Origin: Nesterenkonia natronophila
GTDB lineage: Bacteria; Actinomycetota; Actinomycetes; Actinomycetales; Micrococcaceae
Assembly: GCF_003595215.1 (NCBI RefSeq)
Contig: NZ_QYZP01000001.1
Span: forward strand, 1,019,752 to 1,083,751
Length of the DNA stretch: 64,000 nt
Direction: 5' to 3'
The notes under the pieces are model-generated. The model did no database searches, was not told the origin of the DNA, and saw nothing but the letters and a program-made list of their open reading frames with translations. The translations under genes and the position numbers were made by a program. The first letter of the stretch is position 1. Each line of letters starts with the position of its first letter. Of this stretch, positions 1 to 9,469 are shown one piece after another.

Positions 1-1
1 C

Positions 2-199
2 GTCTGCTCTGCGGCTACGGACGGTCTTACCAAAGTGTCCGTGGAGGCCGAGACCCCCGTGGGATTCGGTCTGCTGACCTGCGACGATGAACAACAGGCG
101 CTCGACCGGGCGGGACTTGAGGGTTCTCGCGAGGACAAAGGCTATGAGGCCGCGCACGCTGCGGTAGCCGCCGCCACTCAGCTGCGCACGCTCAGCTGA
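2..199 (+). CDS. ribH: 6,7-dimethyl-8-ribityllumazine synthase, C-terminal part
   Basis: The window opens inside this gene and only the last 65 residues are visible. Lumazine synthase condenses the ribityl pyrimidine and butanone phosphate precursors in riboflavin synthesis. The visible part has the family's C-terminal signature: a [10 protein letters not shown] strand, then EQALDRAG and an EDKGYEAA helix, where the arginine/lysine region contacts phosphate. The reading frame stays open to the TGA at 197-199. It lies just upstream of hisE in the same direction, an order I associate with Micrococcales. The start and the N-terminal half lie outside the window. Confidence 0.9.
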   Translation, partial: VCSAATDGLTKVSVEAETPVGFGLLTCDDEQQALDRAGLEGSREDKGYEAAHAAVAAATQLRTLS

Positions 200-222
200 G
201 TGCTCAGAGTAAGCTGGGGGCG

Positions 223-486
223 ATGAAAACCTTTGACGAGCTCTTCGCCGAACTCTCCCGCAAAGCCAATGAACGCCCGGAAGGTTCTGGCACCGTCGCC
301 GCGCTGGATGCGGGAGTTCATCAGATCGGCAAGAAGATCGTGGAAGAGGCCGCTGAAGTCTGGATGGCCGCGGAGTACGAATCGGTGGATGCGGCGGCCG
401 AAGAGATCTCTCAGCTGCTCTACCATCTGCAGGTCATGATGCTCGCCAAGGGAATCGGACCCCAAGACGTCTACCGCTACCTGTGA
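223..486 (+). CDS. hisE: Phosphoribosyl-ATP pyrophosphatase
   Basis: HisE hydrolyses phosphoribosyl-ATP to phosphoribosyl-AMP, the second step of histidine synthesis. The 87-residue product is the normal size for a stand-alone HisE. It shows the all-alpha MazG-like core: [10 protein letters not shown] at the N-terminus, [11 protein letters not shown], the metal-binding [11 protein letters not shown] helix (Glu-Glu-x-x-Glu), and a second acidic helix [16 protein letters not shown]. The ATG follows a GGGGG-containing Shine-Dalgarno-like stretch. hisG begins 12 bases after its stop, so the two are probably one operon. HisI is a separate protein downstream, not fused as in enterobacteria. Confidence 0.96.
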   Translation: MKTFDELFAELSRKANERPEGSGTVAALDAGVHQIGKKIVEEAAEVWMAAEYESVDAAAEEISQLLYHLQVMMLAKGIGPQDVYRYL

Positions 487-498
487 GAGAGGCCCACA

Positions 499-1425
499 AT
501 GTCTGAGCTTTCCGCTGCTCCCACCACTGGCCCGGGGCCACAGGAGGGCCAGCGACTTCGTGTCGCGGTGCCCAATAAGGGCGCCCTCTCCGAGGCCGCT
601 ATGTCCATGCTCACTGAGGCCGGATACCTTCAACGCCGTGACCGCAAAGAGCTCGTCATGGTGGACGAGGAGAACGGCATTGAGTTCTTCTACCTTCGGC
701 CCCGTGATGTAGCCGTCTATGTCGGATCCGGCATTCTGCACGTGGGACTCACTGGCCGCGATCTCTTTCAGGACGCACGAGTCGACACCGGAGCCGAAGA
801 GATCATGGGGCTAGGCTTCGGGCGGTCCACTTTCCGGCTGGCCGGCCCTCAGGGGCAGTTCGCAACTGCCGGGGACCTCGCAGGTAAGCGGGTGGCGACC
901 TCCTACGACGCCCTGCTGAGCCACTGGTTCGCCACCCAGCACATACCCGATGTGGAAGTGGTCCACCTCGACGGTGCGGTGGAGTCCGCCGTCCGACTCG
1001 GCGTGGCAGACGCTATCGCTGACGTGGTCGAAACAGGTAATACGCTCAAAGCCGCAGGCATGGAGACCTTCGGGAAGCCTGTGATGGTCTCCGAGGCCAT
1101 TCTGATCTCCGGCAAGGGAGCCGCCCAGGACGACGACACGGTTATTCAGCGCGATACGGAGCGGCTGATCAGACGTCTGCAGGGCGTCCTCGTGGCACGC
1201 CAGTACGTGATGATGGACTACGACATCCGGCGATCCGACCTCGACGCCGCCACTGCCATCACTCCGGGATTGGAGTCGCCCACCATATCCCCCCTTGCGG
1301 ACCCTGACTGGGTGGCTGTGCGGTCCATGGTCCCCGCCAAACGAACCAACCAGCTGATGGACCACCTGTACGAACTGGGCGCCCGGGCTATCCTGGTCAC
1401 CACAATTCACGCCTGCCGCGTCTGA
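499..1425 (+). CDS. hisG: ATP phosphoribosyltransferase (long form)
   Basis: HisG joins ATP and PRPP, the committed, histidine-inhibited step of the pathway. The 308-residue protein is the long form with a C-terminal regulatory domain, so no HisZ partner is expected. Recognisable parts are RVAVPNKGALSEAA near the N-terminus, the ADAIADVVETGNTLKAAG motif that binds the PRPP phosphates, and a C-terminal ACT-like domain ending in ARAILVTTIHACRV. The first 20 or so residues are low-complexity, so the true start could be slightly later. It sits between hisE and hisF in the forward his operon. Confidence 0.96.
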   Translation: MSELSAAPTTGPGPQEGQRLRVAVPNKGALSEAAMSMLTEAGYLQRRDRKELVMVDEENGIEFFYLRPRDVAVYVGSGILHVGLTGRDLFQDARVDTGAEEIMGLGFGRSTFRLAGPQGQFATAGDLAGKRVATSYDALLSHWFATQHIPDVEVVHLDGAVESAVRLGVADAIADVVETGNTLKAAGMETFGKPVMVSEAILISGKGAAQDDDTVIQRDTERLIRRLQGVLVARQYVMMDYDIRRSDLDAATAITPGLESPTISPLADPDWVAVRSMVPAKRTNQLMDHLYELGARAILVTTIHACRV

Positions 1426-1468
1426 CGTAACGGCAGCACCACCCTGAGGTGAAGGAAGAAGGAGCGCC

Positions 1469-2233
1469 GTGTCTCTGGCTGTACGGGTAATTCCCTGCTT
1501 GGACGTTGATGCCGGGCGGGTCGTCAAGGGTGTGAACTTTGAGCAGCTCCGCGACGCCGGTGACCCGGTGGAGCTTGCCCATCGGTACAACTTGGCCGGC
1601 TCCGATGAGCTGACCTTCCTGGACGTCACTGCCTCATCAGCAGCCCGCGAGACCACCTATGACGTGGTCACGCAGACCGCCGAAGAGGTGTTCATCCCCC
1701 TGACGGTGGGCGGAGGAGTGCGCAGCGCTGAGGATGTGGACCGGTTACTGAAGTCTGGTGCGGACAAGGTCTCGATCAATACAGCTGCCGTCGCGAGGCC
1801 GGTGGTCATCAACGAGATTGTGGCGCAGTTCGGCAGTCAGGTGCTGGTGCTCTCTGCTGATGTCCGGCGCAGCCTGGTCACTGACTCCGGATTCGAAGTC
1901 ACCACCCACGGTGGACGTCAGGGAACCGGGATCGACGCGCTGGACTGGATCGCCGAAGCCTCCGAACGCGGCGTCGGTGAAATCCTGCTCAACAGCATCG
2001 ATGCTGATGGCACGCAGGAGGGGTTCGACCTGGAGATGATTTCCGCGGCACGGGCCGTGACCTGGGTGCCGCTGATCGCATCAGGCGGCGCGGGGAAGCC
2101 AGAGCACTTCCCTGCGGCCATCGATGCCGGAGCGGATGCCGTGCTGGCGGCAAGTATGTTCCACTTCGGGCCAGTGGACATGATCGCACGAGTCAAGGAG
2201 TCGCTGCGCCAGGCCGGACACAGCGTCCGATGA
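1469..2233 (+). CDS. hisF: Imidazole glycerol phosphate synthase cyclase subunit
   Basis: HisF is the (beta/alpha)8 cyclase that, with glutaminase HisH, turns PRFAR into imidazole glycerol phosphate and AICAR. The 254-residue product has [17 protein letters not shown] at the N-terminus with the catalytic Asp, a second conserved Asp in VLSADVRRS, and the phosphate-binding loops GGGVR and ASGGAG. The GTG start is preceded by a strong GAAGGAAGAAGGAG ribosome-binding stretch. hisH is not in this window, so the partner must be encoded elsewhere. The gene is followed after 13 bases by hisI. Confidence 0.97.
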   Translation: MSLAVRVIPCLDVDAGRVVKGVNFEQLRDAGDPVELAHRYNLAGSDELTFLDVTASSAARETTYDVVTQTAEEVFIPLTVGGGVRSAEDVDRLLKSGADKVSINTAAVARPVVINEIVAQFGSQVLVLSADVRRSLVTDSGFEVTTHGGRQGTGIDALDWIAEASERGVGEILLNSIDADGTQEGFDLEMISAARAVTWVPLIASGGAGKPEHFPAAIDAGADAVLAASMFHFGPVDMIARVKESLRQAGHSVR

Positions 2234-2246
2234 AGGAGACACTGCG

Positions 2247-2570
2247 ATGACAACGCTGCAGAACGTGAAGTACAACGCTGACGGACTGGTCCCCGTCATC
2301 GCCCAGGACACCGAGACCGGATCGGTCCTGATGCTGGCTTGGATGAATGCAGAGGCACTGCAGGCTACACTGCGGACCCGGCGCGGCACCTACTGGTCGC
2401 GCTCGCGGAGGCAGCTGTGGACCAAGGGGGAGTCGTCCGGCAACGTTCAGCACGTCAAGTCGGTGTCCCTGGACTGTGACGGGGACACGGTGCTGCTGGC
2501 TGTCCACCAGACCGGTCCGGCGTGCCACACCGGAACCGCGACCTGTTTTACCGGAAGAGAGATCGGCTGA
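2247..2570 (+). CDS. hisI: Phosphoribosyl-AMP cyclohydrolase
   Basis: This stand-alone 107-residue cyclohydrolase opens the purine ring of phosphoribosyl-AMP in histidine synthesis. The zinc and magnesium site residues are visible: the DCDGD motif, and the paired cysteines in [11 protein letters not shown] near the C-terminus. [17 protein letters not shown] is the characteristic substrate loop. A GAAGGAGA site precedes the ATG. The stop codon overlaps the trpE start (TGATG at 2568-2572), so translation of the his and trp blocks appears coupled. Confidence 0.96.
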   Translation: MTTLQNVKYNADGLVPVIAQDTETGSVLMLAWMNAEALQATLRTRRGTYWSRSRRQLWTKGESSGNVQHVKSVSLDCDGDTVLLAVHQTGPACHTGTATCFTGREIG

Positions 2571-4225
2571 TGCATGCGCTGGGAGTCGTAGCTCCGGCCA
2601 GAGACGATTTTCTGCAGCTGGCCGAGGGTCACCGCGTGATTCCGGTCACTATGAAATTGCTGGCTGACGCACACACCCCGCTGAGCATCTACCGCGCTCT
2701 GGCGGCCGACTCCCAGGGGGCCGGTCAGCCCGGGACTTTTCTCATGGAGTCGGCCGCGCCTGGAGCTGCATGGTCTCGGCACAGCTTCATTGGCGTCAGC
2801 TCGCTGGCGACCCTGTCGGAGATGGACGGCCGCGCGCATTGGCTCGGCGCCCCGCCCGCCGGCGCGCCGACGGAGGGCAACACCGCGGAGGTGTTGCGGG
2901 ACACGCTGGACTTTCTGGGCCCGCGCGCCTTCGCGGAGGAGCTGCCGCACCTCAGCAGCGGACTGGTCGGATATGTCGGCTGGGATGTCGTCCGCCACTG
3001 GGAGCGGCTCCAACACCCACCAGAACAGGGACTCGGCCTGCCGGACATGGCCATGAACCTCGTCTCAGATCTTGCCGTGCATGACAATCGCGACGGCACC
3101 GTCACCCTGATTGCCAATGCGATCAACACCGACGGTCGACCCTCCGGAGCTGGCCAAGCCTATGACGACGCCGTATCCCGCCTCCGGAGGATGCGAGATC
3201 GCCTGGCCCAGCCTGTGCGCCCCGGCCTCTCGGCCGCTGAACAGGGCTGGGTCCAGGCCGTCGAGGCAGATCTGGAGCACAAGGTCGAGCACAGCTGGGA
3301 CCAGAATGAATACCTCGCCACGCTGGGCAGAGCGAAGCAGGCCATCGTTGACGGGGACGTGTTCCAAATAGTGGTCTCGCGTCGGTTCGAAGTCGAAACC
3401 GACGTCGACGCTCTGGCCGTCTACCGGATGCTGCGGCTGCTCAACCCCAGTCCCTACATGTATCTGATGCACTTTCAGAGACCTGACGGTGAGCCCTATC
3501 AGGTGGTCGGCGCCTCTCCGGAAGCCCTGGTTACCGTCGACGCCCAGCAGAACGTGGTCTCCCACCCCATCGCCGGAACCCGTCCCCGAGGAGCCACCCC
3601 CGCGGAGGACAAGACGCTGGCAGAAGATCTCCTCGCGGACCAGAAGGAGCGCGCTGAGCACATCATGCTTGTGGATCTGGCGCGAAACGATCTGGCGAAA
3701 GTCTGTGTCCCCGGCTCTGTGGATGTGACGAAGTTCATGGCCGTGGAACACTTCAGCCATGTGATGCACCTGACCTCCCATGTGCAAGGAAAGGTGGCGG
3801 CGTCGTCCTCCCCCTATGACGTTTTGGCCGCAACGTTCCCTGCAGGCACCCTGTCCGGCGCGCCGAAACCGCGGGCGCTCCAGCTGCTGGACGCCTGGGA
3901 ACCCACTCGCAGAGGAGTGTACGGGGGAGTGGTGGGGTACTTCGACCTCTCCGGCCGGATGGATGCCGCTATTGCAATCCGGACCGCGATCCTCACCGGC
4001 GGACGCGCCTACGTTCAGTCAGGCGGCGGAATCGTGGCGGACTCTGACGATGAGGCTGAGCGGAAGGAGACTGTGAGCAAAGCCGCGGCGCCGCTGCGGG
4101 CGGTGCTGGCCGCTGGAAGACTGGTGCCCCTCCGGGGGTCCGCAGAGCCAGCTGAGGGCGGCTCTCCCTGCTGTGATCGGGGCATCCCGACTGCAGAAAC
4201 TCCTACTGATAGGTGGCACCATTGA
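2570..4225 (+). CDS. trpE: Anthranilate synthase component I
   Basis: TrpE converts chorismate and ammonia to anthranilate, the first step of tryptophan synthesis, normally with amidotransferase TrpG (not in this window). The ATG at 2570 overlaps the hisI stop and gives 551 residues. An upstream in-frame ATG at 2522 lies inside hisI and is less likely. The feedback-site motif appears as LMES near residue 58 (LLES in many homologues). The chorismate-binding domain carries HIMLVDLARNDLAKV near 364 and GTLSGAPKPRALQLLD near 425. No trp leader peptide precedes it because hisI occupies the upstream DNA. The last 40 residues are poorly conserved. Confidence 0.95.
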   Translation: MHALGVVAPARDDFLQLAEGHRVIPVTMKLLADAHTPLSIYRALAADSQGAGQPGTFLMESAAPGAAWSRHSFIGVSSLATLSEMDGRAHWLGAPPAGAPTEGNTAEVLRDTLDFLGPRAFAEELPHLSSGLVGYVGWDVVRHWERLQHPPEQGLGLPDMAMNLVSDLAVHDNRDGTVTLIANAINTDGRPSGAGQAYDDAVSRLRRMRDRLAQPVRPGLSAAEQGWVQAVEADLEHKVEHSWDQNEYLATLGRAKQAIVDGDVFQIVVSRRFEVETDVDALAVYRMLRLLNPSPYMYLMHFQRPDGEPYQVVGASPEALVTVDAQQNVVSHPIAGTRPRGATPAEDKTLAEDLLADQKERAEHIMLVDLARNDLAKVCVPGSVDVTKFMAVEHFSHVMHLTSHVQGKVAASSSPYDVLAATFPAGTLSGAPKPRALQLLDAWEPTRRGVYGGVVGYFDLSGRMDAAIAIRTAILTGGRAYVQSGGGIVADSDDEAERKETVSKAAAPLRAVLAAGRLVPLRGSAEPAEGGSPCCDRGIPTAETPTDRWHH

Positions 4226-4809
4226 TGGGTTATCTCGCATACATATTCCAGCGCCGAAATACAATACTCATCATCCAGCTGGGGGCAGTGCTGCTCCTGA
4301 TTTCCACCGCGCTGACCTGGGTGACGGCAACGGGTCTGCCGGACACTGCCGCCGCCAATGAGGTAAGGCTCCTGGGTGGTGAGATGTCCCCGACGGTGCG
4401 GGCGATGGGCCTGGTGGGTGTGGCTGGCGGAGTAGCAGCGACGATCGCGCGCAAGTGGGTACGGGGGCTTATCGGTGCAGTGCTGCTGGGAGCGGGTGTC
4501 ATCTCACTCATCGGTGCCGTGCTGACTCTGCTTGACCCAGCAGCGACTGCCGCCCCGGCCTTGGCTGAGTTCACCGGGACCACCGACCCTGCTGCCACGT
4601 ACTCGCCGGGCTTCGCGGTGTGGCTGGCGGTCTTCGGTGCCACCATGCTGGTGGTCAGTTCTCTGGCAATGCTCCTGTTCTCCCCGGGCTGGAGTGATGA
4701 GAAGGCAGCCAAGAAGTACTCGCGCGGCAGGGCAGGTGCGGAGAATCCCGATGAGATCGACCTGTGGGACGACCTGTCCGACGGTGATGACCCTACCGCT
4801 AGCCGCTGA
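4225..4809 (+). CDS. Trp biosynthesis-associated membrane protein
   Basis: This protein of about 194 residues has four predicted membrane segments: TILIIQLGAVLLLIS, a segment around MGLVGVAGGVAATIA, a GAVLLGAGVISLIGAVL segment, and FAVWLAVFGATMLVVSSLAML. The tail is acidic and soluble, with a DEIDLWDDLSDGDDP stretch. This layout and its place between trpE and trpC match the actinobacterial Trp-operon-associated membrane family (TIGR02234-like), whose biochemical role is unknown to me. I chose the ATG at 4225 because AGGTGG at 4211-4216 is well spaced from it and it overlaps the trpE stop. A GTG at 4213 would add four residues. Confidence 0.85.
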   Translation: MGYLAYIFQRRNTILIIQLGAVLLLISTALTWVTATGLPDTAAANEVRLLGGEMSPTVRAMGLVGVAGGVAATIARKWVRGLIGAVLLGAGVISLIGAVLTLLDPAATAAPALAEFTGTTDPAATYSPGFAVWLAVFGATMLVVSSLAMLLFSPGWSDEKAAKKYSRGRAGAENPDEIDLWDDLSDGDDPTASR

Positions 4810-4892
4810 GGGTGACAGCGTGCAGAAATGACATCTGCTGATCTGGCAGAATGGGTACCAAGGAATTCGACATCGTGTAGAGGAGTAGGTCT

Positions 4893-5303
4893 ATGGCTGT
4901 CAGCCAGGCGAACGCACAGGCTCAGACGCCTGTCCGTGACGTGGAGCAGGAACCCACCGCGAATGACGCGTTCATCCACCATGACCACATCGGCCACGGA
5001 TCCACCCCGGCAGCCTGGGCGCTGTCGGGAACTATCGTGTTGGGCAGTGTGATCGCTGGGGTGGGCTTCATTGGGCTGGCCTGGTCGGCTGCGTGGTGGA
5101 TTGCCATTGCGATCGGCGTTGCGCTGTTTCCCGTTGCGCTCATCCTTGGCCTGGTGATGAAGAAGGCCGGCTACGGCGTAGAGATGGATTCTGAGGCCGT
5201 CTTGAGAAACGGGCGTGATCCGCGAAACTATTCCGGTCCCGCTACGCCGGACAATACCCGTGGCGGCGCAACCAAGCGCGAGCCCGATGCCGGCACCAGC
5301 TGA
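4893..5303 (+). CDS. HGxxPAAW-motif membrane protein
   Basis: This 136-residue protein has a soluble N-terminus ending in HGSTPAAW. Two membrane helices follow (roughly residues 46-66 and 70-88), then a short basic and polar tail. The HGxxPAAW motif just before the first helix defines a small actinobacterial membrane family often found inside trp operons; its function is not known. An AGAGGAGTAGG site lies close to the ATG. The gene sits 83 bases after the previous membrane protein and 11 bases before trpC, so it is most likely in the same transcript. Confidence 0.85.
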   Translation: MAVSQANAQAQTPVRDVEQEPTANDAFIHHDHIGHGSTPAAWALSGTIVLGSVIAGVGFIGLAWSAAWWIAIAIGVALFPVALILGLVMKKAGYGVEMDSEAVLRNGRDPRNYSGPATPDNTRGGATKREPDAGTS

Positions 5304-5314
5304 AGCCGCACTGC

Positions 5315-6130
5315 ATGACCACAGTCCTCGACGCAATCATTGAAGGTGTCCGCGAAGACCTCACTTCACGCATGGGGCGGACTTCGCTCGAGACCATCCG
5401 CGCCCAGGCCGCCAGCCGGCCCCCAGCTCTGGATGCACACCATGCACTGAGTGGGGGACGGGACGATGCCGCCGGCGTGCGGATCATCGCTGAGGTCAAA
5501 CGCTCTTCGCCATCCAAAGGCGCCCTGGCCGATATCCCGAATCCCGCGGCACTGGCCGCCGCCTATCAGGCTGGCGGGGCAAGTATTATCTCCGTGCTCA
5601 CCGAGTCGCGTCGGTTCGGCGGTTCCCTGACTGACCTGGAGTGCGTCCGTGGCGCCGTGGACATCCCCGTGCTGCGCAAAGACTTCATGGTGGAGGAGTA
5701 TCAGTTTCACGAAGCCCGGGCCTACGGTGCCGACCTGGTGCTGCTGATCGTGGCAGCACTCGACGACGTTCAGCTCAGGGAGTTCCTTATCCTGACCCAC
5801 GAACTGGGAATGAACGCGCTGGTCGAGGCTCACACCGTGGAGGAGATCGAACGGGCCGCCGCGGTGGGCGCCCGGATCGTGGGCGTCAATGTTCGTAATC
5901 TGAAGACTTTGGACGTAAACGTTGACCACTACTCAGCCATGGCCCACCACCTCCCGCAGGAGGTGGTGCGGGTTGCCGAGTCAGGGGTCGCCGGACCAGA
6001 CCAAGTGCTCGACTATGCTCGCCAGGGTGCTGATGCTGTGCTCGTGGGCGAGGCGCTCGTCAAGCATGGCAACCCCACCGCAGCCGTTCGGAGTTTCCGG
6101 TCGGCAAGCCTTGCCAAGGAGGCACAGTGA
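5315..6130 (+). CDS. trpC: Indole-3-glycerol phosphate synthase
   Basis: TrpC closes the indole ring from carboxyphenylamino-deoxyribulose phosphate. The 271-residue protein is the monofunctional form (no fused TrpF). Family hallmarks are the [13 protein letters not shown] strand with the catalytic lysine, [12 protein letters not shown] with the second lysine, [26 protein letters not shown], and the phosphate-binding VAESGVAG and [10 protein letters not shown]. The stop overlaps the GTG start of trpB. trpD and trpF are not in this window. Confidence 0.97.
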   Translation: MTTVLDAIIEGVREDLTSRMGRTSLETIRAQAASRPPALDAHHALSGGRDDAAGVRIIAEVKRSSPSKGALADIPNPAALAAAYQAGGASIISVLTESRRFGGSLTDLECVRGAVDIPVLRKDFMVEEYQFHEARAYGADLVLLIVAALDDVQLREFLILTHELGMNALVEAHTVEEIERAAAVGARIVGVNVRNLKTLDVNVDHYSAMAHHLPQEVVRVAESGVAGPDQVLDYARQGADAVLVGEALVKHGNPTAAVRSFRSASLAKEAQ

Positions 6131-7395
6131 CGACTCAATACCGTGACGCAGCGGGCCCATACTTCGGTGATTACGGGGGTCGTTGGATGCCGGAGTCCCT
6201 TGTGGCGGCGCTGGACGAAGTCGCCGACACCTTCGCCAAGGCCAAGGCCGATCCTGAATTTACCCAGGAGTACTTCAGACTCTGCCGCGAATACACCGGA
6301 CGCCCCTCCCTCTTGACGGAGGTGAAGCGATTCGCAGCTGAGGCCGGCCGGGCGCGGATCTTCCTCAAGCGTGAGGACCTCAACCACACCGGGAGCCACA
6401 AGATCAACAACGTGCTGGGGCAGGCCCTGATCGCACGCAGGTTGGGCAAAACCCGCCTTATAGCCGAGACAGGAGCGGGACAGCACGGCGTGGCCACCGC
6501 AACCGCGGCGGCCCTGTTCGGCATGGAATGCGTGGTCTACATGGGCTCTGCCGACACCCGCCGCCAAGCGCTCAACGTAGCCCGAATGCAGCTGCTGGGC
6601 GCTGAAGTGATCCCGGTTGACCACGGGGCCCAAACACTCAAAGACGCCATCAATGAGGCGCTGCGCGACTGGGTTGCCAGCGTAGACACAACTCACTACG
6701 TGCTGGGCACGGTGGCGGGTCCCCATCCTTTCCCGGAGATGGTCCGCTGGTTTCATCAGGTTATCGGCGAAGAGGCCCGCGAACAGATCCTCGCCCAGAC
6801 CGGCCGGCTGCCGGATGCTGTCGCGGCCTGTGTCGGAGGAGGATCCAATGCCATCGGCATCTTCCACGGCTTCCTTGACGACCCCGATGTGGAGCTTTTC
6901 GGCTACGAGGCAGGAGGCGACGGCGTGGCCACCGGTCGCCATGCCTCGGCGATCACACTGGGCCGCTCCGGGGTTCTCCATGGGGCCAGAAGCTACCTCA
7001 TGCAGGATGAGGACGGGCAGACGGTGGACAGCCACTCCATCTCGGCAGGACTTGACTACCCGTCCGTGGGTCCCCAGCACGCGTACCTCAGCGATCAGGG
7101 CCGGGTCACCTACCAACCGGTGACCGATGCGGAATGCATGTCGGCCTTCGAATCGCTCTGCAGAACGGAGGGCATCATTCCCGCCATCGAGTCGGCACAC
7201 GCCTTGGCCGGAGCCGCGCGGCTCTCTGCCGAATGGGGCAGCGAAGGCGCAGCGAAGGTGATCGTTGTGAACCTTTCGGGCCGCGGTGATAAAGATGTGG
7301 CCACGGCCGCGGAATGGTTCGACCTGCTGCCAGACCAGGACACTGAGGACCAATCGGAAGACTCCGGCGCCCCTAACATAGGAGTCCAAGCATGA
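6127..7395 (+). CDS. trpB: Tryptophan synthase beta subunit
   Basis: TrpB joins indole with serine using pyridoxal phosphate. The 422-residue protein contains the PLP lysine in [10 protein letters not shown] (about residue 92), the [10 protein letters not shown] loop, and the glycine-rich phosphate cup [23 protein letters not shown] at the N-terminus is typical of the TrpB1 type that partners TrpA. The GTG start overlaps the trpC stop (GTGA at 6127-6130), and its own stop overlaps the trpA ATG. The final 25 residues are an acidic, poorly conserved tail. Confidence 0.98.
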   Translation: MTTQYRDAAGPYFGDYGGRWMPESLVAALDEVADTFAKAKADPEFTQEYFRLCREYTGRPSLLTEVKRFAAEAGRARIFLKREDLNHTGSHKINNVLGQALIARRLGKTRLIAETGAGQHGVATATAAALFGMECVVYMGSADTRRQALNVARMQLLGAEVIPVDHGAQTLKDAINEALRDWVASVDTTHYVLGTVAGPHPFPEMVRWFHQVIGEEAREQILAQTGRLPDAVAACVGGGSNAIGIFHGFLDDPDVELFGYEAGGDGVATGRHASAITLGRSGVLHGARSYLMQDEDGQTVDSHSISAGLDYPSVGPQHAYLSDQGRVTYQPVTDAECMSAFESLCRTEGIIPAIESAHALAGAARLSAEWGSEGAAKVIVVNLSGRGDKDVATAAEWFDLLPDQDTEDQSEDSGAPNIGVQA

Positions 7396-8183
7396 CCCCC
7401 ACTCCGCAGTCCAAGAGCGCAGCTGCGATCGATGCGGCCGCGGGGGAGGGACGGTCCGCCTTCATCGGATACCTTCCCGCCGGTTATCCGGATAAGGAAA
7501 CCTCGATCCAGGCTGCCATCGCGCTTATTGAGAACGGCGCAGACATCCTCGAGGTCGGCATTCCGTACTCGGATCCGGTGATGGACGGCCCCGTCATCCA
7601 ACAGGCGACCACAGAGGTGTTGGCCCGAGGATTCCGCATCAGTGAGGTCTTCGACATAGTAAAGGCCGTCACGGACGCTACTGGAGCGGCCGTGCTGGTC
7701 ATGACCTATTACAACCTGATTGATCGGATGGGTGCCGAAGAGTTTGCCCGCAGACTTGTCGAGGCTGGCGGAGCCGGCGCCATCACTCCAGATCTGATAC
7801 CGGATGAGGCTCAGGACTGGATCGCTGCCACCGATAAATACGGGTTGGACCGTGTTTTTCTCTCCGCACCGACCTCCTCGCCCGAACGGACCCAGCTGGT
7901 TGCCCAGGCCTCCAGAGGCTTCGTCTACGGAGTCTCTATCATGGGCGTCACCGGGGCACGGGACTCCGTGTCTGACCTCGCCGCACAGGTAGTGAGGGCC
8001 TCGAAGGCTGCCGGTGCCCAACGCGTCTGTGTAGGTCTGGGTGTTTCTGCCCGATCCCATGTGGAAGAGATCGGCAGTTACGCAGACGGTGTCATTGTGG
8101 GCACCGCGTTGGTAACGGCGTTACGCGACGGTGGAGCGGAAGCAGTGGGACAGCTGGCCCGCGAGCTCTCCGGCAAGTCCTGA
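7392..8183 (+). CDS. trpA: Tryptophan synthase alpha subunit
   Basis: TrpA releases indole from indole glycerol phosphate and channels it to TrpB. The 263-residue TIM-barrel protein shows the catalytic Glu in [15 protein letters not shown] (about residue 53), the second acid in TPDLIPDEA, the active-site loop SIMGVTGAR, and the phosphate loop GLGVSARSH with [11 protein letters not shown]. The ATG overlaps the trpB stop (ATGA). The trpCBA group is therefore tightly coupled, consistent with equal production of the two synthase subunits. Confidence 0.97.
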   Translation: MTPTPQSKSAAAIDAAAGEGRSAFIGYLPAGYPDKETSIQAAIALIENGADILEVGIPYSDPVMDGPVIQQATTEVLARGFRISEVFDIVKAVTDATGAAVLVMTYYNLIDRMGAEEFARRLVEAGGAGAITPDLIPDEAQDWIAATDKYGLDRVFLSAPTSSPERTQLVAQASRGFVYGVSIMGVTGARDSVSDLAAQVVRASKAAGAQRVCVGLGVSARSHVEEIGSYADGVIVGTALVTALRDGGAEAVGQLARELSGKS

Positions 8184-8196
8184 TACGGTGCCACCT

Positions 8197-9249
8197 ATGA
8201 CGCTCTCTGCTCTGCCTTTCGGTGCCCAGACTCTCTCCGGCTTCCCCCCTCCGCCCGTGCGCGGCATCGACCTACCCGGCCCCTTCTTCATCGCCTTCTA
8301 CACGTTGGTCATCATGATCGGGATCGTGCTGGCGGTGGTGGTGGCCACCCGCCTGTGGAAGTCTCGCGGCGGCCAGAGCGATGACATTTTCTCCGCGATG
8401 CTCTGGGCCGTTCTGATCGGTATCCTCGGGGCGCGAATTTATCACGTGATCAGCTCACCCGATGCCTATTTTGGGCCTGAGGGCGACCTCACCAGGATCC
8501 CCCAGCTCTGGCAGGGAGGACTATCCATCATCGGCGCGGTGATGGCAGGAGCGGTCGCGGTATGGATTTTCTGCCGCAGGAACGGCATTAAGTTCGGTGC
8601 ATTCGCTGACGCTATCGTGCCTGGCGTGCTTCTGGCCCAAGCCCTCGGCCGATGGGGCAACTGGTTCAACCAGGAGCTGTTCGGCCGGGCTACTGACCTC
8701 CCCTGGGGCCTAAGCATCGACACTGATCAGCAGCACCAGGGGCTGACGGGGAGCCTGCCTGCGTACGCCGCTGACGGCGGACTGTTCCATCCGACGTTCC
8801 TCTACGAATCGCTATGGAACCTGCTGGGTTTCTTCGCACTCATCGTTCTGTTCAAACGCTTCCAGTTCCGCCAGGGCCTGATCGCTTGGACCTACGTGGC
8901 CTACTACGCCCTGGGCCGCTTCTGGATCGAGTCGATGCGCATCGATGAGGTCAACAAATCGACCCAGTACCCTCTGCGGGATGTCATGGGGCTGGACTGG
9001 CGATTGAACCAGATCATTGCCTTCGTCATCTTCGTCGTCGCTGCAGTTGTCTTGGTTCGGTTGTTCATGACCCGGCCACGGACTCTAGAAGAGATCGCCG
9101 AACACACCGAGATATACACTCCCGGCTCCCCGCACCGGGCCAAGGACACCGCTCTGGTGGACGGCGCAGGAATAGGGGACACTGCCGAGACGGCTTCAGA
9201 GCCCAGCCTCGACCAGCCTCCCGGTGCAGGTCCACGGAGTGAAAACTGA
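8197..9249 (+). CDS. lgt: Prolipoprotein diacylglyceryl transferase
   Basis: Lgt transfers a diacylglyceryl group from phosphatidylglycerol to the lipobox cysteine of prolipoproteins in the membrane. From the ATG at 8197 the protein is 350 residues with about seven membrane helices. The Lgt signature GRWGNWFNQELFG is present, as are the HPTFLYESLWNL and RFWIESMRID regions. A polar C-terminal extension of about 50 residues is common in Actinomycetota. An upstream in-frame start inside trpA (8131) is less plausible. It lies 13 bases after trpA, the order seen in many related genomes. Confidence 0.95.
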   Translation: MTLSALPFGAQTLSGFPPPPVRGIDLPGPFFIAFYTLVIMIGIVLAVVVATRLWKSRGGQSDDIFSAMLWAVLIGILGARIYHVISSPDAYFGPEGDLTRIPQLWQGGLSIIGAVMAGAVAVWIFCRRNGIKFGAFADAIVPGVLLAQALGRWGNWFNQELFGRATDLPWGLSIDTDQQHQGLTGSLPAYAADGGLFHPTFLYESLWNLLGFFALIVLFKRFQFRQGLIAWTYVAYYALGRFWIESMRIDEVNKSTQYPLRDVMGLDWRLNQIIAFVIFVVAAVVLVRLFMTRPRTLEEIAEHTEIYTPGSPHRAKDTALVDGAGIGDTAETASEPSLDQPPGAGPRSEN

Positions 9250-9258
9250 CGTCACTGA

Positions 9259-9286
9259 CTTGCGCCGGCTCCACCTCCGGCGCAAG
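9259..9286 (+). terminator. Hairpin after lgt
   Basis: A perfect 10-base stem, CTTGCGCCGG paired with CCGGCGCAAG around an 8-base loop, begins 10 bases after the lgt stop. No T-run follows, so it may act as a weak or factor-aided terminator of the his-trp-lgt block. A second short inverted repeat, ACACTC and GAGTGT at 9298-9316, follows it and may belong to the gltB promoter region. Confidence 0.5.
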
Positions 9287-9469
9287 ATAGAACACCAACA
9301 CTCGAACGTTGAGTGTGCGCCGCACCTGCAGTGAATACGCACCCATATCTGATGCAGGCGCACCCGCAGCGCCCACCCATTGCGCTGAATCAGATCTGAC
9401 GACGTTGTCACGCACCCCAGCGAGACGCCCCCTGAAGATGCCGCTCCTTTGAGGAAGGAATACACGCCT

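Noticed and set aside
2522..2569. Earlier ATG start for trpE inside hisI
   Set aside because: It would add 16 residues encoded by the hisI zinc-site codons; the ATG overlapping the hisI stop is the usual coupled start.
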